Part shown: positions 21,691 through 34,925 of the stretch, in pieces | How the letters are laid out: the number at the start of each line of letters is the position of its first letter | Position numbering within the stretch: the stretch's first letter is position 1 | Source of the DNA: Polytrichum commune | Lineage: Eukaryota; Streptophyta; Polytrichopsida; Polytrichales; Polytrichaceae | Reading direction: 5' to 3' | Assembly: GCA_950295325.1 (NCBI GenBank) | Contig: OX485807.1 | Coordinates: 51,492,440-51,556,439 of the forward strand | Length of the DNA: 64,000 bases | Program-made: the position numbers and the translations under genes | Notes under the pieces: generated by a model | The model's input: only the letters and a program-made list of their open reading frames with translations | What the model was told of the DNA's origin: nothing | Databases searched by the model: none

Positions 21691-23760
21691 CATAACATCG
21701 CAGACATTGCAAAATTTTCACCATCTTCCTTTTCTGCCATGTGGATTGTTGCATTTTGTTGTTTGATGTTGTTTTTTTCCCCTTTTTTTCTCCCCCTCTG
21801 TTCTCTCAAGCTGATGATCCACACAAATTTGGAGATCAACATGCTCAAGGTCACACACTGGAGGCAAGAAGCAGGGTTGCATCCAACGAAGGCTCAACAA
21901 ACTTCAAAATTCTGGCAAATTTCCAAATGAAGCTCGCGGAACATTTTTGCAGATGGGGTTTTGAATTCATCAACTTCAAATAACAGCACCTTGTCTTTTC
22001 GTATTCGAATTGATCTCAGGTGCTACTCCCTTCTCATAAGTTTATGTGTTTCTTGCGTACATAACAAATGCTCTATTTCCTTTCATTGTAAGTATTCACA
22101 TCAAATATGGAATTCTTTGTTGAGGACAGAGCTGTGGTCCAGAAATTGTGAAATTGAAAACGCTTGAATTTGCATGGGTCTGAATTTGAGTAACAACCCC
22201 CATAGATCTGAATGCATTCTACAATTTATGAAAAAACCCCAGGGTTTTCTTCCCACACATTGCTTAATTTCTAGGATTATCCTGTGTACATAAGTTGCCG
22301 CAATCTTGTGATTTGAACATATCATTAGAATGTTTGCACTTACTTCACATGGTTCAATTTGATGCCTGATACTGCAGACTTCCTTTGGTTTGAATTCTAA
22401 CCATCTGGTTTCTTGATTTCAGGCTTGTGAATCTGGAGATATTCGTCCATTGTGATTGAGGTGAGAACTTCAGGCTGGGGAACAAATTTGCGGATTGAAC
22501 AACTTTGATCACTTGACTCAAAGAACAGTTATGGTGTCTATCTTGGAAGGTTATTTAGAGCATTTGTAGTTTGATGACCATGATGTCTTGCATTTACCAT
22601 GGTCACCACTGTGCAATTTTTTTGATGTTTCAGAACAGGTCTCTCATGACAGGTTTGCTCCAAATCAAAGTAGTCCTGTCTGAAAATATTCACCTCACCA
22701 ATGCAACCTCAAAATTCTTGATGACATCCTTAATAGGCCATTTGAAAGAGATTGCAATGGGTCGGTTTCATGAGTGTTATGAGTATCTATCTGCAGAAAT
22801 TTGATGAGCGGATAGATGTGTGTTCATGGTGTGCTCATTCTTCATCTTTATTTCATCAGTTTGTTGTCTTCTTAATTTTTTTGGAAAAGGGCAATGCGAT
22901 GGCAAGTTGAAAATTCTCCTCTTGCTTCGAAGAATGTTTTAGGCCAAATATAAAGCTGCCCTTCCTTTCTTGTGTATGTGATTCTTGATGAACTGAAAAC
23001 GTTCCTCAATTTGATCATTGAAAGGTTTCTCTTCCCATTTCATTTTCTTCCTTAGCAGGTACAGATGTTTCGATAGCGGGCTACTTTCGATGACACAAAT
23101 TGTCAATGAATGCCAGGAGAGTAAGTATATGCATGTTGGAGTTTTTCCGTTAGTAGCGTACTACCTTGTTTCAAGTGACCATCAATTTTGCATTCATATT
23201 CGTACAGTCATGTTCTCTCTTTGGGTGGATGGAGCAGCAGGAAGTCATGTCAAAAAACATCATATTCTAATTGTTCTGCTGCAAGGAAGAAATTCCGTGT
23301 TTACTGAATTCATTTCATGTGATTGATCTTTTTGCCTGACTGTTTCAGAGGTTATTGTGCTTGCAGATCGATTCGTATAAATGTGTAGTTTGCGGTGTTT
23401 TCAGTGCTGTAATTCATTTCTGCATCACCATTGCCATTTCTTTCAAGTTATCCTCTGATCCAACGCGACTTTTGGTCGGGAGTTGGTTGTTTTGCATACG
23501 ACACCTTGAAGCATGTTCAGAGGTAGAGGGGAGATTTGAACCAAGTTTCACATTCAATATCGGTTCATTGAGGGTTCAAGCTCATTTCGGCATGCAATCC
23601 AGAGGTGCTAAAGTGAGTTTAATTGGCCGTCGCAAAATCGGTTGCTCTTCATTCAAATTCAAACACTACCTTTTGAGAACGAACCGTCACAAGTGGAAAG
23701 ATATAATTGATATTGTATGCAAAACAACCAATGGAGATTCATAGGGGACCAACTCCTGAG
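21691..23760 (+). other. Transcript-like region of unknown nature
   Basis: The composition is more balanced than in the flanks. There are several splice-like sites: gatttcag|gcttgtg near 22424, ccttagcag|gtacag near 23058, gtttcag|aggtt near 23348. The longest frame (23355-23744, 129 codons) has a hydrophobic start and a basic end but resembles no family I know. It could be a non-coding transcript or a decayed gene next to the 222-base array. Confidence 0.3.
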
Positions 23761-26082
23761 GAAAAGTCCCATTGAAATTAAAGACAACTCTAATATGCAC
23801 CAATCGATGCGCAATTGATACACAACCATGAAGTGGATATTCAGTACACTGGAATGAGCCTCACACTAGTCTATCGACATTCCACACTATTTTGAATATT
23901 TGTTATCACAGCAACAAAATACATGAACTATGTTTGTACTGTGGTTGCTGCATGGATTGTTATCCTTAAAGACATTTGGTTTTGATTCAAAGTAATTTGC
24001 ATGGGTAATGAGGGAACCTGATTGCACATGTGAGTATAGTTTGTAAATAGATGAGTTGCATGAGAAAATGTGTTGAGATCCACTACAAGCATATGAGGTT
24101 TTCCTCAGACAACGTTGGTAGAGTTACGTATTTCTTTCAGCGATGCAAGTCAATTGCCAATGAGTGAGAACACAAAGGGGTTGCATAGTAAATGTTGTTT
24201 GTACTTTCACTGAAAGTAAACATGAAGTTTAAATTAAAATTGACTTGCGTGTGTCAACCCCCAAATTAATACTCCAAGAAAGGAAAATTTGTAGCACAAA
24301 GAGTTTGAATGATTTTTGACTTTGGCAAAGAGACTATTGTGTAAACATGAACTTGTGTTTGTCAAACTTTTGAGATGATTTATTTAGGTGCCCTCAAAAG
24401 TTTGCCATGAGATTCATTTTCATATAACCGTCTTTTGGCCAAAGTCAAACGCTTCACCTTCAACATATCGCCAAAATTGAGGGTTCCAACACCACTTGAA
24501 CATTCCTCAACCATTGCGATTTGTCAAAGTGGGGCGGCACTCCATGCTATTAAACCATAACATTTCAAGAGACTTCAAGGCTAACAACTGCAAGGTCAAC
24601 CAAAATTAACATTGAATTTCTATCTTCAAATCTCGACCATCACATACTATTGGGCTTGCAACCAACCCACCTAAGACAAGCGATTTCGCAATCTTCGAAC
24701 CTTCGAGGATCGTTGTGAATTCCACTCCACCTTTCGCAGCTCATGCCAACCTATTTCCATGCAACACAATATCAATCTTTGACCAGTGATGCCATGTCAT
24801 GGTCCAATGTCATCCAACTTAGCCAAACATCAGTGGCTAAGTTGACAACTAGGTTTAAATTGCAAGCATAGTCAGGTGCCACCGTTATCGATTACGGGAA
24901 CCGAGCGTTCTCGGGTTTCGTTACATGTCGGTGATTGGAATTAGGGTAGCCTACATCATGAGTATAGGTCGAAGAGAATATCCACTTCAAAAATATAGAA
25001 TAATCTAGTTATTATGAAAAAACTATGAATTGCTTTTTGTTTCTATTTCTCCACATGCGAAATGAATTCTTTTTCTCTCTCACATACCTAAATCCGCAAA
25101 TATGCCGGTTGGGAATGGGTCGGCTACCTTAACTTTCACTTGGATGGGACATGGAAACCATGATCATTTCTCCACACAAAAGTGCCACCCCAGAATACTT
25201 CAAATTTAGACTTGGAGTGAAATCGAATATAGACCTAAAAATTGCTGCTCCTTGTGTCCGACATCTCACCTTTTCCAACCGCAAAAGTGTGACCAGGAAA
25301 GGACTTCAAGAACTGAAACTTTTATGGAGTTCCTTTTAGTACAGCTCACTCCCCGACCCCAATTATTTGGTTCATGCTCCTATTTTTCGCCCTGGGCTAG
25401 ATCACATTTGCCCAGGGCTGGGCCTTGCCCCATGCACGCCTCCTTCACTGCCCAGATGAAGCCCATGCTCCCTGCCTGCTTCGCTCGGCTTCGAAAAAAT
25501 AGAATTTCTCTTGCATTTTTGAGGGCCGCTTGTCTATATAACCCATATTGAGTGAACTGCATTTCCAAGGTCCAAAATCCAATATGTACGTTCATTTTCA
25601 TGCAGTAAATAAGCAACCAATTGGGATTTCATTTTCAAAGTGAAACCGTCAATGAAGCATGTACTTAACTTGGAAGTCAAAAATGTTACAAAACCTTGAT
25701 TAGCACTGAGGTTATAATTTTTGTGACTTAAGATTGAAAGGGTCTTTGTCATTCTAAACAAGTGTGATTGAATGTAATTAAGTCTAAGTAATCCTAATTG
25801 TTTGAGGCTTAACAATCTCATCTCCCCCGGTAGAGTAAATTTCTCGATCGGGTGTGATGAAACTTCTCTTTCAGCTTCTTCAGATGGCTTGGATAGTAGG
25901 GCAGGTTGAATGTCTGTCCTCGAATTTCGAGCCGCTACTCCTCTTCGGTGGTTCATGGAAAGACTCCAAATTCTCAAAATTCCGATGCCGAAATGTAGAC
26001 TCACACACGTCTTAACCGACTTTCAATGCAACCAAAATGCTTTCATAATTTATCCAACTGCCTCCCTTCGGGCACACCACTA
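23761..26082. other. Intergenic, nothing recognised
   Basis: A GC-rich patch at 25385-25500 (gcccagggctgggcc) echoes the gggcag patches at 4.3 and 10.9 kb. The 156-codon minus-strand frame at 25534-26004 shows no domain I can name. Confidence 0.4.
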
Positions 26083-26221
26083 CCCATTGTATTTAGTGTC
26101 ACCAATTCTATTTGTCTTGCTCAATACTAATTGTAAACCGCCCATGTAGTGTCACCCACAGTAAATGCAAACCTAACATTATTTGTCATGGACAACATAC
26201 TCTAAGAATCCCCTATATATA

Positions 26222-26279
<58 letters not shown>

Positions 26280-27820
26280 AAAATCAAGTAGTACATGTAC
26301 AATTTTGATGATAACATACAAGTGATAATATGTATACATAATTTAATTCACATTTACAGATAGTCGTTAATCTAAGTATACAAATATGGTTTTGAGTAAC
26401 AATCAACCCCCATCATATGTGTAATTCAAAATCCTAGCATTCCTCAATAGAGTTGTTGAAGACTTTTTCATCCCCTAGATACTCATAAGCATCTAAGTCT
26501 ACAATTTTATGTCATAGAAGTTGATGCATTTATTGTTTATGTTTTTCGTCAAATGATTCGTAATCAAAGGTCCACTTGTTGTTGGTCCCTTTTTGATACC
26601 AACATAAGTCATCTCCATGTTTGATGGACAGTCCATGAAGTCAATTGGATCCCTACACTGCACCCAATGATTGTCAATTTTTTCTTGCATCTTATAAACC
26701 CTCCCAAGAAACCAAGTTTAGTTGGAATTGATTTTTTTTATTGGTCTACCATTATTTTGACAATTATAGTTCAAGTGTGTTCTCGACTTGACTTTCCTTG
26801 CGTGCATCATGTAGTTCTGACAACAATTAAAATTCAAAGTATCTTGAACAAAAGAAAGCCACTTGACCCATTTTATTCCACTTGTTAATAACTCTTTAAT
26901 GATAGCCATAGCTTAATTAAGGGACAAAACGAGCACTTTTCTCTCATATTTAAAACCAAGAATTCAATCGATGAAAGACTTTATCTATACACACCTATTG
27001 TTGCTTCCACAATCAAGTACACAAAACCACTCATGTGACGAGCACCCAAAAGGAGGTAGGGGCAATGTGAAACACAAGAAATAGATAAGGAAAGGAGGAG
27101 TTTTGAGCACCTTTGCAAAGTCAACAAGCTTTTATGTTGGCCTTTGCAACAACGTCTAACTTCTAAGTCACCTAGTGCCTACAATCACCACCTGCATCAA
27201 CCATCCGCATCCTCTTTGAGCAACCTCCACACAAAAAAACGAGGCTCGATCTTCTTGCAACCCTAAGCAAGAAGTGCCTTGTTCTCAACTCAACGACCCC
27301 TTCCAAAACCCTAATACTACCTCTCTCATATATGCATGAATGAGACAAAGAAATGGAAAAATATTCATCCTAGTTTCATCCAATATTAAATTACTTATCC
27401 CATAAAGTCTAGTGACACTACCATACATGTCACATATGTTATAAAATTTCTAGAGGTCCTTCATACATGTATATAACTACGAGTTGCAATTTGTCTAGCA
27501 TATATGTATATATATAGTACAACAAAGTTCAAATTAATACCCCTATTGTGCACTCATACGTGTTATGAAAGATGCACCCCCAAAGACATTTTGTATTCAC
27601 AATGTTGCAAATATTATTCTTACAAAGTGATTTTTCATCCAAATTTCAATCATTCATTACAATATTTCATTAAAAAGAAAATGTTAGGATGCAAAATATA
27701 CCAAACTAAATGTAAGTTGGGATGGAAATATTTGTAAACTTATTCATAATAAGCATTGTTAGAAACTTCATCGCGATGACATAAAATACCATGTGACGCT
27801 ACATTATACGATATTTAGTG
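26083..27820 (+). mobile_element. Family D MITE split by about 1.4 kb of unrelated sequence
   Basis: The left part (26083-26195) matches the start of family D (tttagtgtcaccaattct, gtcttgctc, tgtagtgtcac). The right part (about 27590-27820) matches its second half (aaagtgatttttcatcc, aaaatataccaaac) and ends gatatttagtg|ta. Intact copies have only a few dozen bases between these parts. The 26196-27590 interval, including the T-tract and GT repeat at 26224-26279, is therefore a likely insertion. It holds no frame I recognise. Confidence 0.5.
26224..26279. repeat. T35 tract followed by (GT)10
   Basis: A pure T run to 26258, then GT dinucleotides. It lies at the left edge of the sequence that splits a family D element, where a retroelement tail would be expected if the insert is minus-strand. 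Confidence 0.95.
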
Positions 27821-28189
27821 TAGAGAGAACCTTCGAAAAGAGAATACAATTTGGAGTAGAATACAATTGGCAAACGAGTGGAGTCAACAAATTTGGTAAT
27901 AATTCCAGGGATGCAGGAATTCAATTCAAGCGATTCTAAGCAGCACCAACTTTCTCGAGATTCGCAATCCCTTGTGTGTGCTTCAACAAGTATTCGATTG
28001 AATTTTTATTTTTTATTTTTTAAATTGTTGGGTTGTTGGATATCATTATTCAGTTGCTATTAGTTGTTCCATTCTAATGATATTCAGTGACAGTGTTTCG
28101 ATCGAGTTCATCATGTTGAAGTTCAGGTAGCAATGTTGGTAAGAGAATGACCATGGTACACGTCTCAAATAATATCTGACTTATTCTTA

Positions 28190-28688
28190 TGGCCGCTTCA
28201 CACACGAGTCAAGAGCCGTGACCATGAAATTGTGAGTGCCCAAAAAAAAGTGTCCAAAGGTTGTCCCAACACACCTCCAAAATCATGTAGTGTGGTCACG
28301 GACCCTCAAGTGTAGTGTGAAGTCATATGTGACCGGGCCCTCAACCAAATGCTATTTGAATAAATGTTTATTCGTGCATGTCCTCACACGTGATAAAATA
28401 GAATAAAATCAATGATTGTGAGTGTTTGGAGTGCCATGGTCTCCCGGTTTTCTGTTAGACCTACTCCAAGAGGCAGTTTTTGAAAATAGTCCAAGTGACC
28501 ATGAAACACGATCCATTGAATGCCATATAGGAATCCATGTAGACTTTACATCCATTTTGCAGTCACTTACTCCGTTGGTCCCTCAAGCATAGTGTGAAGC
28601 GAACTTGGACCAACTCCGCCTTTTCCACCAATGAGAGTGCTTGAAATGTAATGGTCACGGGCTCTTAGTCTCATGTGTGAAGTGGCCC
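28190..28688 (+). mobile_element. Family B Harbinger-like MITE, copy 1 (499 bases)
   Basis: The left end tGGCCGCTTCACACACGAG (first base changed) pairs with the right end CTCATGTGTGAAGTGGCCC. TTA flanks both sides (28187-28189 and 28689-28691). The inner terminal part agccgtgaccat pairs with atggtcacggg. The interior matches 38608 closely over its full length. Confidence 0.88.
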
Positions 28689-29224
28689 TTAGCCCCACCC
28701 ACTCTCCATACTTAGCTAGATAATGTTATGTTGTTGGTGAGCAAATTTTAAAAGTTTCTTCTTATCATTTGAGTATAGTGATGGGTGTAGGAACTCGGTT
28801 TTAATGTATTGGCACAACAACACACTTGGGATTGGCATCAATAGACTTCGATGGTGATAGTAAAGTATCAAGGATGAAGCCCATGACAAATTAATTTCTT
28901 GAATGTAATACTCTCACGATTTGATCACAAATACAAAAGAGAAAAAAATGTTCACTTTGACATTTTAAAATTTAAAATTTATTGCCTTCATAACATTACA
29001 CAACTCCTTGGTTGCGTTTCGTGAGACTCGGTATTGGGTGAGCATAATTCTCCATAAATTATGGGATTCCTTGTGTACATGGAGCATTCAAACTATGTAC
29101 TGTGAATTTTTGGAGAAACAATTGAAAATTATCAAAGTTTTTTTTGTTACAACCTCTTTCATTGGCTTCTTCATCTTCTAATGTAAGGTAAACAACTCTT
29201 ATTCAATTACTTTTCTTATTAGGA

Positions 29225-29545
29225 CATCTATGTTTGAGTGGCATGTGGTTTGGTGTGGCTCCATGAATGGATGCCAAACATAAATGTGTTAAAAAGAGAT
29301 TGAACTTCGCACTCAAATTTTGATAACCATGCTAAGCTCAATAGTTGGGGGACTTGCATGATCATTTAATGAGCAAGAGAATCTTCATATTAATAAGGAA
29401 AATAAATAATAATAACATCTCCAGAAATTATGAGGAAAGTGGCTATGGCCTTGATTTGGATTAGCTAACCATCTTGTGGTAATTGTGTGTTTCAAATCCT
29501 AGGAGAAGTGAGCTAGTTGAAAAAAAAAAACCATTGAAGACTCAT
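29225..29545 (+). repeat. Dispersed repeat R, copy near 29.2 kb
   Basis: Contains tttgagtggcatgtggtttg, tggctccatgaatggatgcc, gacttgcatgatcatttaat, gagcaagagaatcttcat, ccagaaattatgaggaaagt and tcctaggagaagtgagcta in R order. Confidence 0.6.
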
Positions 29546-31939
29546 TTTCCTTGACTTCGGGATAGTAATTTGGCTAGCCTTCACCTTGAAATCCAAGTTG
29601 TACATAGCATAGGCCAAACTCATTAAATGAACCTTTTAGAAGTACACTACTACCCACAAGGCAAAGGTGGTACCACCAAAGAGACAACTCCAATGAGTGG
29701 AGTTGGTTAAAGTGCATATATATAACATCTCATGAATTAAAGGGACTTGGAAGAATAAGTTATTGCATCTTCTTTCAAGGATGGACCATGACATTACATA
29801 TGTTCCTTGATTACATTTCATGGGACCATGTATCACATGAGCATTCCGTGATTCTTTATTCATGGGGAGCACTCAGGTCGTGTACTATGAATTTTTTGAC
29901 AAGCAATCGTAAATTATAAGAGTGTTTTGATCGCATCCTCTTTCTTTGGAAAGAAACCATCATGTAGTTGCTTAGTAATGTTATGACACCTTGAACATGT
30001 AAACTTGCCCATCTTTCCAATGGCAAGCCCTAAGTTCCCACATAAAAAATTGGTCTAACTTAGATGCCTCCACTATGATTGGGTGGACCATAGCGGTAAG
30101 GTGGATAAATCTATGTCAGACACTCTGAAGATTTGGAATGTTCATGTAAAGAGTTGATACAATTTCAAGCAATCCTCTACACAATCTAATGCAATTGAGA
30201 TGACAATTTTTTGACGTTATAATTTTCCGAGGTGAATAATTCACGTAATATCAAGTGAGTACACCCACCTAGTGTGTCTTTCATGGTTATACAAATGTTC
30301 CCAAACAATGACTTCAAATTTAATGACTTTGCTCATTTCCATTACAAAAGATTACTTATTAGTGTGTAACACTCATGTTAGATATTTGGACGTAAATGAC
30401 CTTGGAAGTTGGCACAAGATTGACAAGTTGGTGGTGCAAAAATGTTTGGTGAGGTAGTGGTGGCAAATTGAATGCAAGCATGCTTTTGCAAAAAGTGGAC
30501 ACGAGGACATGGCATCTAAGACTTTATTGACAATGTAACGAGAATTAGATAGGAATTGAAGCCATGCACGGGTAACTAGATTATGATTGACAAATTGTCC
30601 ATTGATAAAGAACACACTTGTGTTCTCAAAACAATGCATAGGTCCTACTAACATTATGTGAACAATGGTGATCCTTACAAACAAGGTAATCAATGTAAAG
30701 GAGGTTTGTGTGGAAAACCCACATTGATCAAGTTAGTTGAAGGTGAACAAAACACCTAAAATCGGTGAGAGTCCTCCCCCAAAATGAGGCTCCTATTGAC
30801 AACTCCACATTCAAACATGTGAGATCTATCCTTTTCATGGTTGTTGATGGTTCCTCTTTGCAATTGAATTTTCAATTTGTGTCAAGAAAATTAAGAATTA
30901 AAATAAATAATAATAATAATAATAATGATATCCTTTCCTTTTGTACAGTTGAGCGTAATGTTTGGAGGTCATTGTCATCTAAAAGGTAGAATGTGCGGAA
31001 CACCAAACGATCCTCCATTGAGATGTGAGGGCGGACATATTGAATGAAGATGGCATAATTATAATAGAAAACAATCCTTGTCAATTCTAATGATATGGTT
31101 CACCAATGGCATGTCCAAATAGGCATTTAGATCAATGTTTTTGAAAGCATCATGCAACCCAATCTAGTGTGGAGCTTGTAAGTTGTTACAATCACGTATT
31201 CAAACTATGGAACACTTTGAGCATTTCTAGAAACCTATTTTGAAGTAAATCTAGATATATTTTCAAAATCTAGACTTTTAGGTTGCTTCAATTTCCATGG
31301 GTGGATTCACCAATACACTTTTGATACACCTAAATGTCATGGGAGATCTCGGGGGGGGGGGGGCAGTGTGTTAAAAAGTTAAGGATATAGGTGCGAACAA
31401 CCACTATTTTATTGGGGGGTATTACTTTCAATTCTCTTCTTTTTTCACATGCTATCATTATGTAAATTTCTACTTTGGGTTAATAGAAAAATGGCTTGCA
31501 TTACTTATAATTCCAAATTACTTATTATTCCATACCCTATAGTACTTTAAAGATGTCCACTGCCATTTTTGATACCCTATATTACTCTTAAGTCCATTTA
31601 TAATTTTTAGCCCCCATGTTTTTAAAATACCCTATCATTTGTTCACACGTATATTGCTACTCCAACCAATGACTACCCCTAGTACCCCCCCCCCCGAGTG
31701 GGAGATATGTGAATCCTTAATGATTACTTGGACATTATGATATTAAAATATGATAGAAAAGTCTAAAATCTAATGTTAAAATTATATATTTAAATGTTGA
31801 ATAATGAAAATATGTTCAAATAATTGCTATAATATTATCATAATCATTTATGCATGTTCTACTGGAGGATTCTATTGGAGGATCCTACTGAACAATCCTA
31901 TCATAAGATCCTATGATAGAACTCAACATGTTATAATTA
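29546..31939. other. Intergenic with simple repeats and homopolymer tracts
   Basis: (AAT)n at 30908-30926, a G13-like tract near 31352-31364 and a C-tract near 31688-31697. Text at 30845-30925 (ttgcaattgaat, caatttgtg, A-rich tail) resembles 49040-49095 and may be a retroelement 3' end. No gene. Confidence 0.4.
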
Positions 31940-32914
31940 GGGGATCGCTATTTCCACACCTTTTTTGGCTAGATTCACACCTTTTTGCCGGTTCGGTTGC
32001 CGTGTCACTAAGGCGCTATATATGAGATTCTTCATGGTGCATCCGGACCGTTGATCCACCAAGGCCCATCCAAGGGCCTCAATGATCCTAGGTGGCGTGG
32101 GGTGGGGGGCGGGGGTGGTGCTTGCCACCAAGGCGGGGTGGGGCCGTGGGCCTCATGTCTTTTTTGGGGAGGCCGGATTTAGGGTGGTGTCGGGCCTCGT
32201 GGCTAGGCCTACTTATTATATAACTAGTTGGTTACCCTTACTCTACTTACTAAATGACTAGTTGGTTACCCTTCCTCTACTTACTAAATGACTAGTTGGT
32301 TAGCCTTACTCTACTTACTAAATAACTAGTTGGTTAGCCTTACTCTACTCACTAAATAACTACACTAAATATGATATTTAGTGTTAGATACACTAAATAC
32401 GAACACTACACTAACTCTCACTAACCCTATGAAAGTAAGTAACATTAAATGTAAATTCAAATTGGAGTTAAGCTTTGATGCGTTAAAGTATTGGAGAGGC
32501 TAACCAACTAGTTATTTAGTAAGTAGAGTAAGGCTAACCAACTAGTCATTTAGTAAGTAGAGTAAGGCTAACCAACTAGTCATTTAGTAAGTAGAGTAAA
32601 GCTAACCAACTAGTTATATAATAAGTAGGCCTAGCCACTGGGCCCGCCTAGCCACTAGGCCCGACACCACCCTAAATCCGGCCTCCCCCAAAAAGATATG
32701 AGGCCCACGGCCTCACCCCGCCTTGGTGGCAAGCACCACCCCCGCCCCCCACCCCACCGCCACCTAGGATCATTGAGGCCCTTGGATGGGCCTTGGTGGA
32801 TCAACGGTCCGGATGCACCATGAAGAATCTCATGTATAGCGCCTCAGTGACACGGCAACCGAACCGGCAAAAAGGTGTGAATCTAGCCAAAAAGGTGTGG
32901 AAATAGAGATCCCC
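31940..32914. mobile_element. 975-base fold-back element with long inverted arms and 34-base subrepeats
   Basis: The arms run inward about 420 bases from GGGGATCGCTATTTCC and GGAAATAGAGATCCCC, and pair almost throughout. The exact octamer TATAATTA flanks it on both sides (31932-31939 and 32915-32922). The inner part of each arm holds four units of a 34-base repeat (ctagttggttacccttactc on the left, inverse on the right), at 32224, 32258, 32292 and 32326. The roughly 135-base centre contains family D-like text (ctacactaaatatgatattt). The right arm has an extra copy of a cctagccact block. There is no transposase. Long arms fit a Mutator or fold-back type; the 8-base TSD also allows hAT. Confidence 0.88.
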
Positions 32915-32922
32915 TATAATTA

Positions 32923-34252
32923 TTGGTTTGGATTTAGTCTAGTTTTACTCAAATATTAGTTCAGAGATATGAAGTTTGAGTGATGGTTTCTACGACATTG
33001 TACCACATCTCCAAGAATTTTGAGACTACATCAACATTGATCGTGTCATTAGTCTAGAAGGGCACGAGGATTCGTGAATATTCATTTTCATCAAACTGTT
33101 ACTAAAATCTCCAACAACAGAGTGCTCAATTTGCAGGCATACTCAGTTTGTTATGTTTTTATTTTGTTTTCTTTGAACTTGATTTCAAAGTTGAAATGTC
33201 AATCAGGAAAGCATGGAAATTAGGGTTATAGCACCACTTTGAACATTTTGATCTTAGAAACGCTACTTAACTAGGATATGCAAATTGGTAGAGAATTAGA
33301 CATAAGAACCTTAAGTACAAGTCACCCACGATGCTTCTATAGTCGTCCACTTACAAGTTTGTAGAGCATAATTTGTGCTTTAACAACTACATTGTCATCC
33401 ATTTATGTCCTCAAGGTTGCATATCGAGATATAAAGTTATAAACTAGTGTCATAAGTTGGTGAAGGCGACATAACAATAGTCAGCACATACCTTTAGTTC
33501 GGTGGGCCATGGAATCTTAGGAGAATAATCACATCTTGTAATTTTTTACACTCCGTCCTACAATGTCAACATGATGATTTAGGAAGACCCTTACTCTGCT
33601 GAGTAATGTTACGAAACTTGTAAGACACCCTTGACATTCATAAGGTAGGGAGCAATGTGGGAGAGGAAGCGGAGGAGGAGACAAGGAAAGAGTGATGGGA
33701 TAGAGGCATTGGGTTAAGGGTTAGCTTGAAGATCAAGGCTAAGGCTAAACAATAGTCTAAGCTAGATTGAAAGGAGCCTAAGTTAAACAAAACCACTTGT
33801 TTTCTTCTGTAATTTGTGTCCCAAACTAGGGATACAAGTATTCTCAAGACTCACTTTGAGCAAGTATAGGGAATAAAGAATAGATGGTACCTTGACTTAA
33901 TCGTTACGGTTACAATTACCAAGCATCTTAGGCTGAATTGGAAGCAATAAGTCTATATAGGCCAACCAAAGTGTTAGTAACGATGTGGGCTTAAAGACTA
34001 AGGTTAAGTCTAAGAAGCAAATCCAAGTTAGCCCAACTTGTTAGTCTAGACGTGTTTAAATTGGTGATCATGAAGGATGTGAACAACTCTGTTCTTGATA
34101 GCATTTTTATAAAGCATATTAGAGGATTATATATATATGTCATTATGTAGGACTTGCACCATATTAATTTTAAACCCATTGTAACACACTCCCCTCCCCT
34201 TCCTCCATGGTAAACACAAGTAGAGCTTTTCCTCCCTCCCTTAGACTCTAGT
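32923..34252. other. Intergenic, nothing recognised
   Basis: Short frames only. A CT-rich/AG-rich patch lies at 33655-33690. Confidence 0.4.
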
Positions 34253-34260
34253 GAATTCAC

Positions 34261-34484
34261 CAGTGTCTGGGGAGATTTTTGGGCATAATCAGTTAAAACC
34301 CTAGGATTTCCAAGTCCAAGCGGTTGCATGTTGACATCCTCCGCTTATTCTTTATTAGATTGAGGTGTGTTCTATGGATCCTCTAAAGTGATGGATGATT
34401 TCTTAAAGTCTTGAGCTTCAACCGTCTATTTTTTCAAACCAACCGCTTCATTTGTGACTAGCGGTGGTTTCTCCCCGTTCATTG
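34261..34484 (+). mobile_element. Family H1 hAT-like MITE (224 bases)
   Basis: Ends CAGTGTCTGGGGAGA and TTTCTCCCCGTTCATTG are imperfect inverts. The TSD is gaattcac (34253-34260) and gaactcac (34485-34492), 7 of 8. The interior follows the other H1 copies: ttttgggcataatc, tgcatgttgacatcc, ttctttatt. Confidence 0.85.
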
Positions 34485-34597
34485 GAACTCACGTGTTTCA
34501 AATAGCATCTAGAATGTAGGAAGTAGTAGAGCCTAGTGGATTCAAACGTGCTAATAAAGTAGACGTGCATATAATTCGGTTACTTGTCTTAATCAAA

Positions 34598-34925
34598 CAC
34601 CAACATTTGAGTGGTATGTCGTTAGGTGTGGCTCCAAGAACGGATACCAAAGATACATGTATTCAAAAGAGATCGGATGACGTGCTCAAAATAAGACTAT
34701 CATATTCAACATAATGAAGGAGGCCTAAATATTACCCCTTAACGAGCATGAGAGTCCTCACCTTCATAATGAATAAGGTATTTATAAGAGCTCCGAAAAT
34801 TACTTTAAAAGTGGTTGGCTACGGCCTACATTTGGGTTTGCTAACCATCTCATGCTAATTCACATGTTTCATATCCTAGAAGCAGTAGGCTAATTAGAAA
34901 TAGTAACCATTCAAGATCCATCCAC
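34598..34925 (+). repeat. Dispersed repeat R, copy near 34.6 kb
   Basis: Contains catttgagtggtatgtcg, ggctccaagaacggatacc, gagcatgagagtcctcacc, ataaggtatttataagagct and catatcctagaagcagtagg. It is one of the fullest copies. Confidence 0.65.

Noticed and set aside
23355-23744. 129-codon frame as a protein-coding gene
   Set aside because: No family resemblance; kept only as part of an unknown transcript-like region.
25534-26004. 156-codon minus-strand frame
   Set aside because: No recognisable domain, no splice or promoter context, and its start lies near family D sequence.
31352-31697. G-tract and C-tract 330 bases apart as inverted ends of an element
   Set aside because: Beyond the homopolymers only CTC/GAG pairs; no further inverted similarity and no TSD.
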